The notes: a model not told the origin generated them from the sequence alone. Positions 48,329 to 57,448 are shown, counted from the stretch's first letter. The stretch: DNA of 64,000 bases from Holophagales bacterium (GCA_009845425.1 VXZQ01000007.1:124001-188000), one strand, 5' to 3'. Numbers and translations are program-made.

Positions 48329-48369
48329 TTGTTGGCGATGAACGAACGACGTTCACGATGAACCAACAA
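48329..48369 (+). promoter_or_regulatory. Nested palindrome upstream of a small lipoprotein gene
   Basis: TTGTTGG (48329-48335) and CCAACAA (48363-48369) flank two direct copies of CGATGAAC (48336-48343 and 48356-48363) and a central GAACGACGTTC (48344-48354). The whole lies 17 bases before a strong AGGAGGAG ribosome site's start codon region. It looks like an operator or leader hairpin. The central element resembles a LexA box but has three spacer bases instead of four. Confidence 0.45.
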
Positions 48370-48385
48370 TAGGAGGAGAACTCCA

Positions 48386-48832
48386 ATGAAGAAGATTCTG
48401 ATGCCCGTGTTCCTGATCATGGCCCTCGCCGCCTGCGACAACTTCCGCAGCCCGACCGAAGGGGGAGAGGGAGCGGAAGGGAGCGGACACAGCGAGAGCG
48501 GTGAAGGGGGTGAGGGGGACGGCGGCGAGCTCGGTGAGTCCGGAACGCGCTACAACGTGGGCGACACGGCTCACGAAAGCCGCCAGGGCGTCGACCTCGT
48601 CATGTCGCACTACGGGCCTGGAGACCGGTTCGAAGGGACGGTCATGAACACGACCGGCAGTCCGATCTCCAACGTCCGGGTCGAGATCCACCTTTCGAAC
48701 GGAACGGAGCTGGGCCCCACGCCCAACGTCACCTTAGGTGCCGGCGAGATGCAGGAGGTCGTTCTTGCCGCCGCCGGCGAGAGCTTCGCCTGGTGGTCGG
48801 TGCACGTTGAGATCGGAAGCAGCGGCTCCTAG
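48386..48832 (+). CDS. Small exported lipoprotein with FxLYD-like domain
   Basis: The 148-residue protein has a lipoprotein signal with lipobox 'ALAAC' (cysteine at residue 17), a low-complexity glycine-glutamate stretch rich in 'GEGG' and 'ESGE', and a beta-rich domain with 'GDRFEGTVMNTTGSPISNVRVEIHLSNG' (about residues 75-105), which resembles FxLYD-type domains that describe 'extra- or intracellular' contact surfaces. The ribosome binding site, AGGAGGAG, is unusually strong, and a nested palindrome lies just upstream, so expression is likely high and regulated. Codon use in the leader looks less GC-rich. Its stop overlaps the end of the convergent hydrolase by 4 bases. Function unknown. 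Confidence 0.68.
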   Translation: MKKILMPVFLIMALAACDNFRSPTEGGEGAEGSGHSESGEGGEGDGGELGESGTRYNVGDTAHESRQGVDLVMSHYGPGDRFEGTVMNTTGSPISNVRVEIHLSNGTELGPTPNVTLGAGEMQEVVLAAAGESFAWWSVHVEIGSSGS

Positions 48833-49767
48833 AGCCGTTCCATGAAGCCCCGGATCGACTCGACGAGGCGATCCGGGGCGTCGTAGTGGACCATGTGGCC
48901 GGCGCCTTCGATCTCTTCGTGCCGGCCCCCGCGAAAGAGGGCGACGCGGCGGGCGATCTCTTCGGGTTCAGGGGTGGCGTGCTGTTCGTCGATGCCGCGG
49001 CGGCTGCTCCAGAACTCGTTGGCGAGGGCCGCGGTGAGGATGAGGGTGGGGCAGGTGACCCAGCTCCAGCGTTCCTCTGAGGCTTCCGGCACGTTCGACA
49101 TCCAGGTCGTCACGACTTGGGGATCCCACTTCCACTCCAGGCCGCCAGAAGCCAGAGGGCGGGTGCCCAGGTCCACGAACTCAAGCGCGCGGTCCGGGTC
49201 GAGGCGGGGATGGACGCGCTTCAGCAGGTCCCAGGCGTGGTTCCTGGACGCGACCATCCGATGCTTGCGCGGGTGGGTCAGCGACTCGACCCCCATCCTG
49301 GCCCGTTTCTGCTTGACCTCCTCGGGGAAGCGGTTCAGGGCGTAGGGCGGACCGAGACCCTCGATCAGCACGATGGCCCGTGGCAGTTCGGAGAAGATGC
49401 CCGCCCATTGGGCCACGACCTGGCCTCCGAGGCTGTGGCCAATGACGATCGGCTGCTCGAGTTCGCAGTCGAGGAACACGGCGTGGAGGTCGGCGATGTG
49501 GTGGGCCATCGTGTAGATGCCGGGATGCGCACTCTCGCCGTGACCGCGCAGGTCGTAGGCGATGACCCGGTGGTCGGCCGCTAAAGCCTCGGCGACCGGC
49601 GCGAGCGTGAGCGCGAAGTCCTGGATGCCGTGCGCCAGCAGGATCGCGGGGCCGTCGGCCGGACCCCATTCGTAGATCTCGAGCTCGGTGCCGCTGGCTT
49701 CGATGCGTCGCTGCCGGTGGGTCGCCGGCTCGAAGCGTGGCGGAGCCTGGGATGCGGTCAGGGTCAA
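48829..49767 (-). CDS. Alpha/beta hydrolase
   Basis: This 312-residue hydrolase has 'AILLAHGIQDFALTLAPVAEA' (oxyanion region), 'HRVIAYDLRGHGESAHPG', the nucleophile 'PIVIGHSLGGQVVAQW' and the histidine in 'IEGAGHMVHYDAP'. It has no signal peptide. The family covers esterases, epoxide hydrolases, dehalogenases and C-C hydrolases; no feature selects one. The start overlaps the last bases of the large Asp-box protein's gene (stop at 49764) as ATGA, so they are translated from one transcript. It converges with the small lipoprotein gene. Confidence 0.82.
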   Translation of the reverse strand: MTLTASQAPPRFEPATHRQRRIEASGTELEIYEWGPADGPAILLAHGIQDFALTLAPVAEALAADHRVIAYDLRGHGESAHPGIYTMAHHIADLHAVFLDCELEQPIVIGHSLGGQVVAQWAGIFSELPRAIVLIEGLGPPYALNRFPEEVKQKRARMGVESLTHPRKHRMVASRNHAWDLLKRVHPRLDPDRALEFVDLGTRPLASGGLEWKWDPQVVTTWMSNVPEASEERWSWVTCPTLILTAALANEFWSSRRGIDEQHATPEPEEIARRVALFRGGRHEEIEGAGHMVHYDAPDRLVESIRGFMERL

Positions 49768-52700
49768 GGAGGAGCCACCAGCAGGAAACCGCTGTCGGCG
49801 AGCGTCCGGTTCAGGTCCGCCAGCGGGCCGGCAAGAGTAGCGTCGAAACGGTCTTCCTGTGCGGCGAGTTCGTCGCTGAGCATCCGCCAGACCGCGGCCT
49901 GCTGATCCGTGGGCCGGACGTCGGCCTGCCCGACCGAGCGCGCCAGGTAGGTGAGTCGAGCGTAGAGCCGGCGCGGCCAGCGCAGGGAGTCCTGGCCGGT
50001 GCCTGTCAGGCGCAGGTCGAAGAACTCTCCCTCGATTGCGCGAAGTTCCTCGCGTAGCGTGCCGGCCTGGTTGGTGGCTCTGAAGACGTCGATGTCGCCC
50101 CCGCTCTCCGACAGGCGATCCTCGAGCTGCCGCAGGTCGCGGCGGAGACGCTCGGCTTCGTTGATGAGGTCGGCGGCTCGTTCGATGCCGTCGCGGATCT
50201 GGACGAGCAGGGCTTGCTGCGCCGCCAGCTCGCTGGCCGACGCGGTGGAGTCCGGGTCGAGCAGGAGATCCATCTCGACCGTTGACGCCGGCTCGCCCTC
50301 GTCCGGCTCGTCGCCGCCGGTCGGGAGGACCAGTTCGAGCAGGTAGCTGCCCGGAGCGGCCAGCATCGAGAAGCGACCGCCGTCGGGCAGCGGACGCCAG
50401 CCCCGCTCGGGCATCTCCCAGTCAGGCCGCTCGTCGGGCCTGGTGCGTAGCCGCACCTCGGTCGTGGACTCATGACGCAGGTCCCAGGTCACGCGATGGA
50501 GGCCCGCCGCCGAGGGGAGATCGTCGAGCGTGCGGACGAGGTTGCCCTCGGCGTCGTGAATACGGATCGTGGCTCCGCTCTCGTTGCCGTTCCCGGCGGC
50601 CGCGTCGTCCCCGGCGGCCGATTCCGGGATCCAGTAGTGGAGCAGGGCGCCGTAGGGCGGGTTCGTCCCGGTCGCCGGCACGTCGGGTTGGGCCATCGGC
50701 GCGCCGCGGGTGCGGAAGCGGTACGTGATTCGGGGCGCCAGCAGCGTCGGATCGCGGCTCGTCAGACCGCGCGCGATCTCGCGCAGTGGCGTCAGGTCGT
50801 CCAGAACCCAGATGCCGCGGCCGTAGGTGGCGACCACCAGGTCGTCGAAGTGCTCCTGGACCTCGATCCAGTGGACGGGCGCCGGCGGCAGGTTCGGGGC
50901 GCCGTCGCCGCGCCGGGAGAGGCTCCGCCAGTTCGCGCCGTCGTCGAAGGAGACGTGGAGCGCGTTCTCGCTACCTAGGAACAGGAGCCCGGCCTGTTCG
51001 GGATCCTCGCGGACGGTGTGGACGTTGGCGAGCGGTCCGCGCGGCAGGCCGGCCGCGAGATCGGTCCAGGTTTCGCCGTAGTCGTTCGTTCGGAACACGT
51101 AGGGGGTCGTGTCGCCCTCCTGGTGACGGTCGATCGCGACGTAGGCCGCGCCGCTGTCGACGTCCGACGGGTCGATGTTCCTCACGGTGCCGAGAGGCGG
51201 CAGGCCGGGGAGATTCGCGGTCACGTTCGTCCAGGTCTCGCCGCCGTCGCGGGTCAACTGGACCTGGCCGTCGTTCGTGCCGGCCCAGATCAGCCCGGGC
51301 TCGAGCGGGCTCTCGGCGATCGCGAACACGACCGGCGCGATCGTCGGGCCGGCGTCGTCTAGGGTCAGGCCGCCGGTGCGCCGCATGAGCGCCGGGTCGG
51401 CGGTGGTGAGGTCGGGCGAGATCCGCTCCCAGCTCTGGCCCCGGTCGCGGCTCCTGTGGACGTACTGGCTGCCGGCGTAGACGGCCTCCGGATCGTGCGG
51501 CGACGTGGCAAAGGGCGCGGTCCACTGGAAGCGGTACTCGAGATCCGACGCCGGCGAACTCTCGATGGCCAAGGGCCAGACGCTGACGTCGCGGGACTGG
51601 CCCGAGCGCAGGTCGTAGAGGTCGAGCTGGCCGTCGTAGCAGCCGGTCCAGACCAGGTCGGTGTCGGCCCGGTGGACCATCGAGAAGCCGACCTCGCAGC
51701 CGCCGACGGAGTGCCATTCGCCGACCGGGATGCCCTGGGTGCGTCCTCCGTAGAGGACGCGGCTCGGCCCGCGCATCGAGGGTCCGTCCTGACGGTTGCC
51801 GTAGACGTGGTAGGGCACCCGGTCGTCGGTCGACACGTGGTACATCTGGGCGATCGGCAACTGGGGCCGGTACCAGGAGCGCTCACGGTCGCTCGTGATG
51901 CTGACGCCGCCGTCGTGGCCGACGATCCGCCGGTCGGCGTCGAGCGGATCGATCCAGATGTCGTGGTGGTCCCAGCCCGGCTGTTCGTAACCCTCGCTCT
52001 CGACCGTGCGACCACCGTCGAGCGAGACCGACTGACGGGTGGCGGCGAAGGTGATCTCGTCCGCGCGGTCGGGCGCCGCGGCCATGCGCGTGTAGTAGAG
52101 CGGCCGGGTGATCAGGTTGAGGTCGCGGCTGATCAGCCGCCACGAGTCGCCCCGGTCGTCCGAGCGCCAGAGGACGCCGGCGAAGGGATCGGAGGGGGCG
52201 AAGTCGCGGTTCGAGCTCGTCTCGATCAGGGCGTAGACGCGGTCCGGATCGTCGGCCGACACGGCGAGTCCGATCTTGCCGAGCGGCGGCTCGGGCAGGC
52301 CCGCGCCTTCGAGACGCACCCAGGTGTCGCCGCCGTCCCTGGAGCGGTAGATCCCGCTGCCCGGACCGCCGCTGGTGCGGCCGGAGGTGCGGATCTCGAT
52401 CTGCCAGGCCGCGGCGTAGACGAAGCGCGGGTTGTCGGGCGCGAAGGCGAGGTCGACGACGCCGGTGTCCGCGTCGACGAACAGGACGTGCTCCCAGGTC
52501 GCGCCGCCGTCGGTCGTGCGAAAGACGCCGCGGGCGGCTTCGGTCTCCTCCTGCGGCCCGTAGGCGTGGCCGAGCGCGGCGACGAAGGCGGTGTCCGGGT
52601 CTCCCGGGTGGACCAGGATGCGGCCGATCCGGCCGCTGGCTTTGAGTCCCAGGTGTGCGAAGCTGTCGCCGCGGTCGGTGGAGCGGTAGACGCCGTTACC

Positions 52701-53048
52701 GATCGAGATGTTGCTGCGGATGAAGCTCTCGCCGGTGCCGACCCAGACCACGTTCGGGTCGGACGGAGCTACTGCAATCGAGCCGATCGAAGCCGCCTCC
52801 TGCCGGTCGAAGATCGGCTGCCAGCCGACACCGCCGTCGGTGCTGCGCCAGAGACCGCCCGAAGCGGCGCCGGCGTAGTAGACGCTTCGGTCGCGCGGAA
52901 CCCCGGCTACCGCCGAGACCCGGTTGCCGATCGGTCCGATGTGGCGGAACGAGAACGCGTCGAGAAGCCGTGGCGGCGCCTCCGCGGCCGGTTGGGCGGC
53001 CGCGGCTGCAACGAAGAACAGGAGGGCGAGGAACGCTCTGTGACGCAA
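49764..53048 (-). CDS. Large exported Asp-box (BNR/sortilin-type) propeller protein
   Basis: The 1094-residue protein has a signal peptide 'FLALLFFVAAAAAQPAA'-like and then at least eight Asp-box repeats of the S-x-D-x-G-x-T-W kind: 'STDGGVGW', 'STDRGDSF', 'TTDGGATWEH', 'SRDGGDTWV', 'SDDRGDSWR', 'SRDRGQSWER', 'TRDGGETWT' and 'TNDYGETWT'. These form one or two ten-bladed beta-propellers as in sortilin (VPS10) and sialidases. A C-terminal helical region follows ('LINEAERLRRDLRQLEDRLSE'). The enzyme active site of sialidases is not seen, so it is likely a binding protein at the cell surface. The start codon is TTG at 53048, immediately after an AGGAGG tract, an awkward spacing. It follows the dehydrogenase gene by 4 bases. 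Confidence 0.85.
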   Translation of the reverse strand: MRHRAFLALLFFVAAAAAQPAAEAPPRLLDAFSFRHIGPIGNRVSAVAGVPRDRSVYYAGAASGGLWRSTDGGVGWQPIFDRQEAASIGSIAVAPSDPNVVWVGTGESFIRSNISIGNGVYRSTDRGDSFAHLGLKASGRIGRILVHPGDPDTAFVAALGHAYGPQEETEAARGVFRTTDGGATWEHVLFVDADTGVVDLAFAPDNPRFVYAAAWQIEIRTSGRTSGGPGSGIYRSRDGGDTWVRLEGAGLPEPPLGKIGLAVSADDPDRVYALIETSSNRDFAPSDPFAGVLWRSDDRGDSWRLISRDLNLITRPLYYTRMAAAPDRADEITFAATRQSVSLDGGRTVESEGYEQPGWDHHDIWIDPLDADRRIVGHDGGVSITSDRERSWYRPQLPIAQMYHVSTDDRVPYHVYGNRQDGPSMRGPSRVLYGGRTQGIPVGEWHSVGGCEVGFSMVHRADTDLVWTGCYDGQLDLYDLRSGQSRDVSVWPLAIESSPASDLEYRFQWTAPFATSPHDPEAVYAGSQYVHRSRDRGQSWERISPDLTTADPALMRRTGGLTLDDAGPTIAPVVFAIAESPLEPGLIWAGTNDGQVQLTRDGGETWTNVTANLPGLPPLGTVRNIDPSDVDSGAAYVAIDRHQEGDTTPYVFRTNDYGETWTDLAAGLPRGPLANVHTVREDPEQAGLLFLGSENALHVSFDDGANWRSLSRRGDGAPNLPPAPVHWIEVQEHFDDLVVATYGRGIWVLDDLTPLREIARGLTSRDPTLLAPRITYRFRTRGAPMAQPDVPATGTNPPYGALLHYWIPESAAGDDAAAGNGNESGATIRIHDAEGNLVRTLDDLPSAAGLHRVTWDLRHESTTEVRLRTRPDERPDWEMPERGWRPLPDGGRFSMLAAPGSYLLELVLPTGGDEPDEGEPASTVEMDLLLDPDSTASASELAAQQALLVQIRDGIERAADLINEAERLRRDLRQLEDRLSESGGDIDVFRATNQAGTLREELRAIEGEFFDLRLTGTGQDSLRWPRRLYARLTYLARSVGQADVRPTDQQAAVWRMLSDELAAQEDRFDATLAGPLADLNRTLADSGFLLVAPP

Positions 53049-53052
53049 CCTC

Positions 53053-54081
53053 CTAGTAGCCGACCTGCTTGTCGACGACGTTGCGCAGCGGCCTGCCGGT
53101 CGCGAAGCGCGTGATGTTGTCGCGCAGGAGCCGCGTTCGCCGCTCCTCGAGCCGGTCGGAAATCGTCGCCAGGTGCGGCGTGATCGTCACGTTCGACATC
53201 GTCCACAGCGGGTGTCCGGTGGGCAGCGGCTCGGGATCGGTCACGTCGAGGCCGGCGGCGCGGACCTTGCCGCTCTCGAGCGCCGCGACCAGGGCGTTCG
53301 TGTCGACGACTTTGCCGCGGGAGATGTTGATGAAGTAGACGTCCTGCTTCATCAACTCGAACTGGCGGGCGCCAAACAGGCCCTCCGTGGCTGGCGTGTG
53401 CGGGACGGACGAGAAGACGACATCGGCGCGCGGCAGCAGATCGTCGAGTTCGTCCGGCTTGCCGACGTAGGCCACGTCGCGGTGGATCGGTATGTCCTTG
53501 GGGTCGACGGCGAGCACGGTCATGCCGAAGGCCGCGGCCCGCTGCGCGATCTGGGTGCCGATGCCGCCGAGGCCGATGACCAGCGCCGTCTTGCCCCGCA
53601 GCTCGATCATCGGCAGCTCGCGGTCCGTGTTCCAGCCCTCCGCCATCCGGGCGTTGAACGCCTTCAGGTTGCGCGTGAAGTTCAGGAGCAGGGCGAAGGC
53701 GTGGTCGGCGATCTCCGGGCCCTGGATGATCTTCGCGTTGGTCAGGACGATGTCGCTGTCGCGCAGGTCCGGGATCTCGAGAAACCCCTCGACTCCGGCG
53801 GAGTTGCTCTGGATCCAGCGCAGCTTGCTGTCGGCCGTCAGGTACTGCTCGACCCCCCGGTAGCCCGCGATCAGCCCGTCGCAGATGTTGGGGTCGAGAT
53901 CGTCGTCGATGCCGACCAGGCGGAGGTTCCCGTGCTGATCCTCGAGGTCCGCCAGCGCGTCCATGAAGAACGCCGGCATGCACACGGTGACGGGCTGGGC
54001 GACCGTGCCGGAGGCCGCGAAGGCGAGGAGAAGAGCGGTGAGCAGAACCGGTCGAAGATCCAGCGCTGGACGGTGGAGCAT
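53053..54081 (-). CDS. Exported D-2-hydroxyacid dehydrogenase
   Basis: The 342-residue protein has the 2-hydroxyacid dehydrogenase fold with 'TALVIGLGGIGTQIAQRAAAFG' (NAD-binding), 'INISRGKVVDTNAL' (catalytic arginine), 'GLDVTDPEPLPTGHPLW' (glutamate) and 'VTITPHLATIS' (histidine). The N-terminus is 'LLTALLLAFAASGTVAQ', a clear signal peptide with an A-x-A site, unlike the usual cytoplasmic members of this family. Either the enzyme works outside the cytoplasm on an NAD source there, or the fold has another role. ATG 54081 is chosen to include the signal. It is followed by the Asp-box protein gene 4 bases on, so the two may form a periplasmic or surface pair. Confidence 0.85.
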   Translation of the reverse strand: MLHRPALDLRPVLLTALLLAFAASGTVAQPVTVCMPAFFMDALADLEDQHGNLRLVGIDDDLDPNICDGLIAGYRGVEQYLTADSKLRWIQSNSAGVEGFLEIPDLRDSDIVLTNAKIIQGPEIADHAFALLLNFTRNLKAFNARMAEGWNTDRELPMIELRGKTALVIGLGGIGTQIAQRAAAFGMTVLAVDPKDIPIHRDVAYVGKPDELDDLLPRADVVFSSVPHTPATEGLFGARQFELMKQDVYFINISRGKVVDTNALVAALESGKVRAAGLDVTDPEPLPTGHPLWTMSNVTITPHLATISDRLEERRTRLLRDNITRFATGRPLRNVVDKQVGY

Positions 54082-54228
54082 GGGCGTGTCTCCCTGGTGC
54101 GATGAACGATGGCGATGAGGGAAGGACGGAGCGTACCAGCGCACCCTGCCGGCGCCCGATCCAGGTGTTACCATGCCGCCGCCTTCGGCCCCTGAGACTC
54201 ACCCCAGGACCCACAGGAAGCGAGCCAG

Positions 54229-54795
54229 ATGACCACCGACGCCCTCCGCGAACGCGGCGATTCACTGGAGGATGCCTTCTTCCGGAACATGGACAGGAAG
54301 CTGATCGACGACCTCCGCGCGAAGAAGGAGCGTGAGGACCAACTCGATGAGCTGGCCGCGGCTTCGGGCATCGCACACCGTGAGGTTCTCGGCGCCCTGC
54401 TCGACGCGGGCATGCACGGCGAGGCGCTGGTGGCGGCGGGTCTGGTGCCGTTGATCGAGGTTGCGTGGTCGGACCACGCAATGGATGCCTCGGAGCGTGA
54501 CGCGATCATGCAAGCCGCGAGGGATGCCGGAGTGACCCGTGGGTCGACCGCGGCCGAACTGCTCTCCGCCTGGCTGGAGCGGCGTCCGGGAGCGGAACTG
54601 CTCGAGGCCTGGAAGGGCTATGCCGCCGCGCTGGTCGCGGAACTCGACGAAGCGGACGCCACGGCGGTGCGCGGCGACATCATGAGCCGGGCGCAGGCCG
54701 TCGCTGAAGCCGCCGGCGGCTTCCTCGGCCTCGGCAGCGTGTCCCGCGAGGAGCGGCGGATGCTCGCTGAGCTGTCCGCGGCGCTCGGCGGCTGA
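54229..54795 (+). CDS. TerB-like protein of unknown function
   Basis: The 188-residue protein has a helical, glutamate- and arginine-rich N-terminus ('FFRNMDRKLIDDLRAKKERED') and a TerB-like bundle with 'LVPLIEVAWSDHAMDASERDAIM', close to the 'ALADG.iD..E...I' motif of tellurite-resistance TerB and related metal-sensing bundles. No transmembrane segment or signal peptide is present. The ATG has a GGAAG site nine bases upstream. The gene diverges from the exported dehydrogenase, with 147 bases between them, and converges with rpsN, ending 4 bases from it. Function of such proteins is often unknown; metal or stress sensing is a guess. Confidence 0.6.
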   Translation: MTTDALRERGDSLEDAFFRNMDRKLIDDLRAKKEREDQLDELAAASGIAHREVLGALLDAGMHGEALVAAGLVPLIEVAWSDHAMDASERDAIMQAARDAGVTRGSTAAELLSAWLERRPGAELLEAWKGYAAALVAELDEADATAVRGDIMSRAQAVAEAAGGFLGLGSVSREERRMLAELSAALGG

Positions 54796-54799
54796 GGCG

Positions 54800-55105
54800 C
54801 TACCAGCTCGCCTTGATCACGCCCGGGAGCTCGCCCCGCAGCGCGAGGTCCCGAAGGGCGATCCGCGAGAGACCGAACTTCCGGTAGTAGCCGCGCGGCC
54901 GGCCGCTGACGGCGCAGCGGTTGCGGACGCGGACCGGGCTGGAGTCGCGGGGGAGCTTGTTCAGCAGGCGCTGGGCCTCGAAGCGCTGGTCGGGCGGCAG
55001 ACGCTCGTCCTTCGCCAGCGCCCGCAACTCGTCGCGGCGCTCCTTGTATCTCTCGACGATCTTCTTTCGGCGGTCGTTCTTGGCGACTGATGCCTTGGTG
55101 GCCAT
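54800..55105 (-). CDS. rpsN: 30S ribosomal protein S14 (long, zinc-free form)
   Basis: The 101-residue protein matches S14: '[27 protein letters not shown]' (residues about 60-86) and the end '[13 protein letters not shown]' are diagnostic. Unlike the short zinc form it lacks the CxxC...CxxC cluster, having a single cysteine. The gene stands alone, not in the spc operon, as some bacteria do with a zinc-independent copy expressed under zinc limitation. A GGAAC site precedes ATG 55105. Whether a second S14 gene exists elsewhere in the genome cannot be told from the window. It converges with the TerB-like gene. Confidence 0.95.
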   Translation of the reverse strand: MATKASVAKNDRRKKIVERYKERRDELRALAKDERLPPDQRFEAQRLLNKLPRDSSPVRVRNRCAVSGRPRGYYRKFGLSRIALRDLALRGELPGVIKASW

Positions 55106-55225
55106 CTTGTTCCGTGTTTCCCTTGGCTGATTCCGATGCCGACTTTGCCTGTCCGGCGCGTCCGCCGTCGCGGCGCGCAGGGAGCGCGTACCTTAGCAGG
55201 TTTGGCGGCCTCCTGGGTCCGCCGG

Positions 55226-57448
55226 TCAGGGCTCGATTAGATCGACCAGTTCCCGGACTCCGCCGTCGAAACGCTCGAACGCTCGCTGGGCCCGGGCGCG
55301 GTCGGCCAGGTCGCCGCTGCGGTCGAGTTCCGCCGCACTCTGCATGACGCGTCCGATCGCCTGTCGCGCCTGGCCCCGCTCCCGGGCGCTCAGACCGTCC
55401 AGTCGGTCCAGCAGCGCTTCGGCGAGGTCCCGCGCGTCGAAGGCGGGCACGTAGAGCGTCAGCCACTCGCCGCTCTCGATCTGGGACCGGACACGGTCGC
55501 GTTTGAGCGCCATCAGCGCGGTGATCGCGACCGGATACTCCGGGATCGTCATCGGCGGCCGCTCGTGGCTGTGCGGCCCGGCGCGAATGGCGCCGCCGCC
55601 GCGGAAAGCGCCGCCGACCGGCTCCACCGTCGTCTCCTCGAAGTAGAAGTCGTAGCGCTGCTGTTCGCCGGCCAGCCAGACGTGGGCAAAGAACTCGCTG
55701 GGAAGTTCTTCCGGGATCTGCGAGATCAGGTGGTCGCTGCCGATCGCCGGCGCCATCGGAAAACGGGTTTCGTCCCAGTCTTCGGTTTCCTCGTTCCAGG
55801 CCTCGAACACGACGTCGCCGCCAAAGTTCCGCGGGTCGACCGGTTGCTTGAAGTCGTCGTAGATGTAGAGGCGAAACTCGCCGGCATTCGGCAGCGCTCC
55901 CTCCAGGTGGTGGTAGTTGTTGGCCGCCATGAAGAACTGGCCGCCGTGGAGCGGGTTGTGGTCCATGTGGGCGGCGGCGTTCGGGTCGGCCGGGTTGGGC
56001 GCGATTCCCGGTACGCCTCCGCCTTCGCCGCCGTCCGGCAGATCGGTGCCGCCGAGGCCGGCTGCCAGCATGCCGCCGCGGGACTGGGGCTCGTCGCGCG
56101 GCACGAAGATCTCCGGCAGGACGAGGTGGTCGTCCAGCTCGTAGTCGACGTGGAGCGCGAAGGGCTGGGCGATCGTCTCCTTGCCCTTGCCGACGTCGAA
56201 GGATCCGATCAGTTCAACCCGCGTGCCCGGCGGTGCGTGAATCGCCTCCTCGAACAGGTAGCTCGCCGGAAACTCGGGGTCGTACGCGGGGACGTAGAGC
56301 ACGGTCTGCACGCGCTGGTCGGGGAAGTGGACACGGACCTCCATGCTGGCGAGCCGGTCGCCGACATGCGGATGCAGGCCGATCAGGCGGGCGCGTTCGG
56401 TGAGCGTCAGGCTGGCCGTCTGCGGCCGGGCAGCGCGCCGACCCTTCAGGGCGACGTCGTCGCCGGCCCGCGCGCTCTCGACCCAGAGCTCGACCTCGTC
56501 CTCGGTCTGATTGAGGAACAGGCCCAGGTTCGAACGGTCGCGGACCTCGATCCGCGAGTCGTCGTTGGGGCGTCGCCGGTACTCGACGACGAGTTCAACC
56601 TTCGAACCGGCCCGGAGCCGCTTGCCGGCGCCGTCCGGGAGCAGGACCGGGTCGTCGCCGCGCAGCCACTGGCCGAGGAAGTGCGGGCCGGCCCGGCCGG
56701 TGCGCATCCGGGTCGGCTCCGGCTCGTCCTCGTCGCGGAAGGGGTCGTAGGGAACCTGGACCTCGACCTCGAGCTGTTCCGGCTCGACGTCCTCGGGCTC
56801 GTGGATCCAGGCCGCCATCCGGTAGACGACGCCGGGGTGCTGGGGCCGGAACTCGTAGCCGGTGATCCAGGCGTCCTCCTCGAGTTCGACGGCGAGCACC
56901 TCGCGGTGTGAGGCGATCTGTTGTCCCGGTTCGACGACCGTCTCGGCGGACGGCTCGAGCACCAGGTCGGGGTAGCCGAGGACCCACTCCTCCTCGGTGA
57001 ACTCCAGTGGCGGCGGGAGGTTGCGCCGGGGCCCCTGAGGCCCGCCGCCCTGGACCCAGGCGACGAGGATGTCGATCTCCTGTTGGCTCATCCGTCGCGA
57101 GTTCCGGAAGTGGTCGTAGCGGGCGTCGGCGGTCCACGGCGGCATGCGGCCGGTCATGAGTTCTTCTTCGATCGCCACCGCCCAGGCGCGGGCGCCGGGC
57201 TTCGCGTCGTTGCCGTAGGTGGTCAGGTCGATGTAGTCCGGCGCCGAGCCCTTCGGGTTGTGGCACGGCATGCAGTAGCGGCGGAGGATCGGGCGGACAT
57301 CGTCGGCGAAGTTGATGTCGGTCGTGATCCGCACGTGGGCCGGGGCCGGGTCGGTGGCGATTCCGGTCAGTGTCAGCGCGGCAAGCGCGACCGTGGCCGC
57401 GGCGGCGGCAACGCGTCTGCCGGCTCGCCTCGCTCGTTGGCGTCTCAC
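55226..57448 (-). CDS. Large exported haem c protein with copper monooxygenase-like fold
   Basis: The 740-residue protein has an N-terminal hydrophobic signal and then 'VRPILRRYCMPCHNPKGSAPD', a C-x2-C-H haem c motif in a cytochrome module ('GRMPPWTADARYDHFRNSRRMS' follows). The larger part resembles copper type II monooxygenase folds: 'QHPGVVYRMAAWIHEPED', 'MDHNPLHGGQFFMAANNYHHLEG' and 'LHPHVGDRLASMEVRVHFP'. The histidines could bind copper. It likely acts in the periplasm on an organic substrate or as an electron-transfer protein. GTG 57448 overlaps the pyrE stop as GTGA. A second haem/copper-fold gene is at 5.5 kb; they are divergent paralogues in architecture. Confidence 0.78.
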   Translation of the reverse strand: MRRQRARRAGRRVAAAAATVALAALTLTGIATDPAPAHVRITTDINFADDVRPILRRYCMPCHNPKGSAPDYIDLTTYGNDAKPGARAWAVAIEEELMTGRMPPWTADARYDHFRNSRRMSQQEIDILVAWVQGGGPQGPRRNLPPPLEFTEEEWVLGYPDLVLEPSAETVVEPGQQIASHREVLAVELEEDAWITGYEFRPQHPGVVYRMAAWIHEPEDVEPEQLEVEVQVPYDPFRDEDEPEPTRMRTGRAGPHFLGQWLRGDDPVLLPDGAGKRLRAGSKVELVVEYRRRPNDDSRIEVRDRSNLGLFLNQTEDEVELWVESARAGDDVALKGRRAARPQTASLTLTERARLIGLHPHVGDRLASMEVRVHFPDQRVQTVLYVPAYDPEFPASYLFEEAIHAPPGTRVELIGSFDVGKGKETIAQPFALHVDYELDDHLVLPEIFVPRDEPQSRGGMLAAGLGGTDLPDGGEGGGVPGIAPNPADPNAAAHMDHNPLHGGQFFMAANNYHHLEGALPNAGEFRLYIYDDFKQPVDPRNFGGDVVFEAWNEETEDWDETRFPMAPAIGSDHLISQIPEELPSEFFAHVWLAGEQQRYDFYFEETTVEPVGGAFRGGGAIRAGPHSHERPPMTIPEYPVAITALMALKRDRVRSQIESGEWLTLYVPAFDARDLAEALLDRLDGLSARERGQARQAIGRVMQSAAELDRSGDLADRARAQRAFERFDGGVRELVDLIEP

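Noticed and set aside
48340-48354. LexA-like box (GAAC...GTTC)
   Set aside because: The palindrome has three central bases, while the LexA pattern I know needs four; the gene is a lipoprotein, not an SOS gene.
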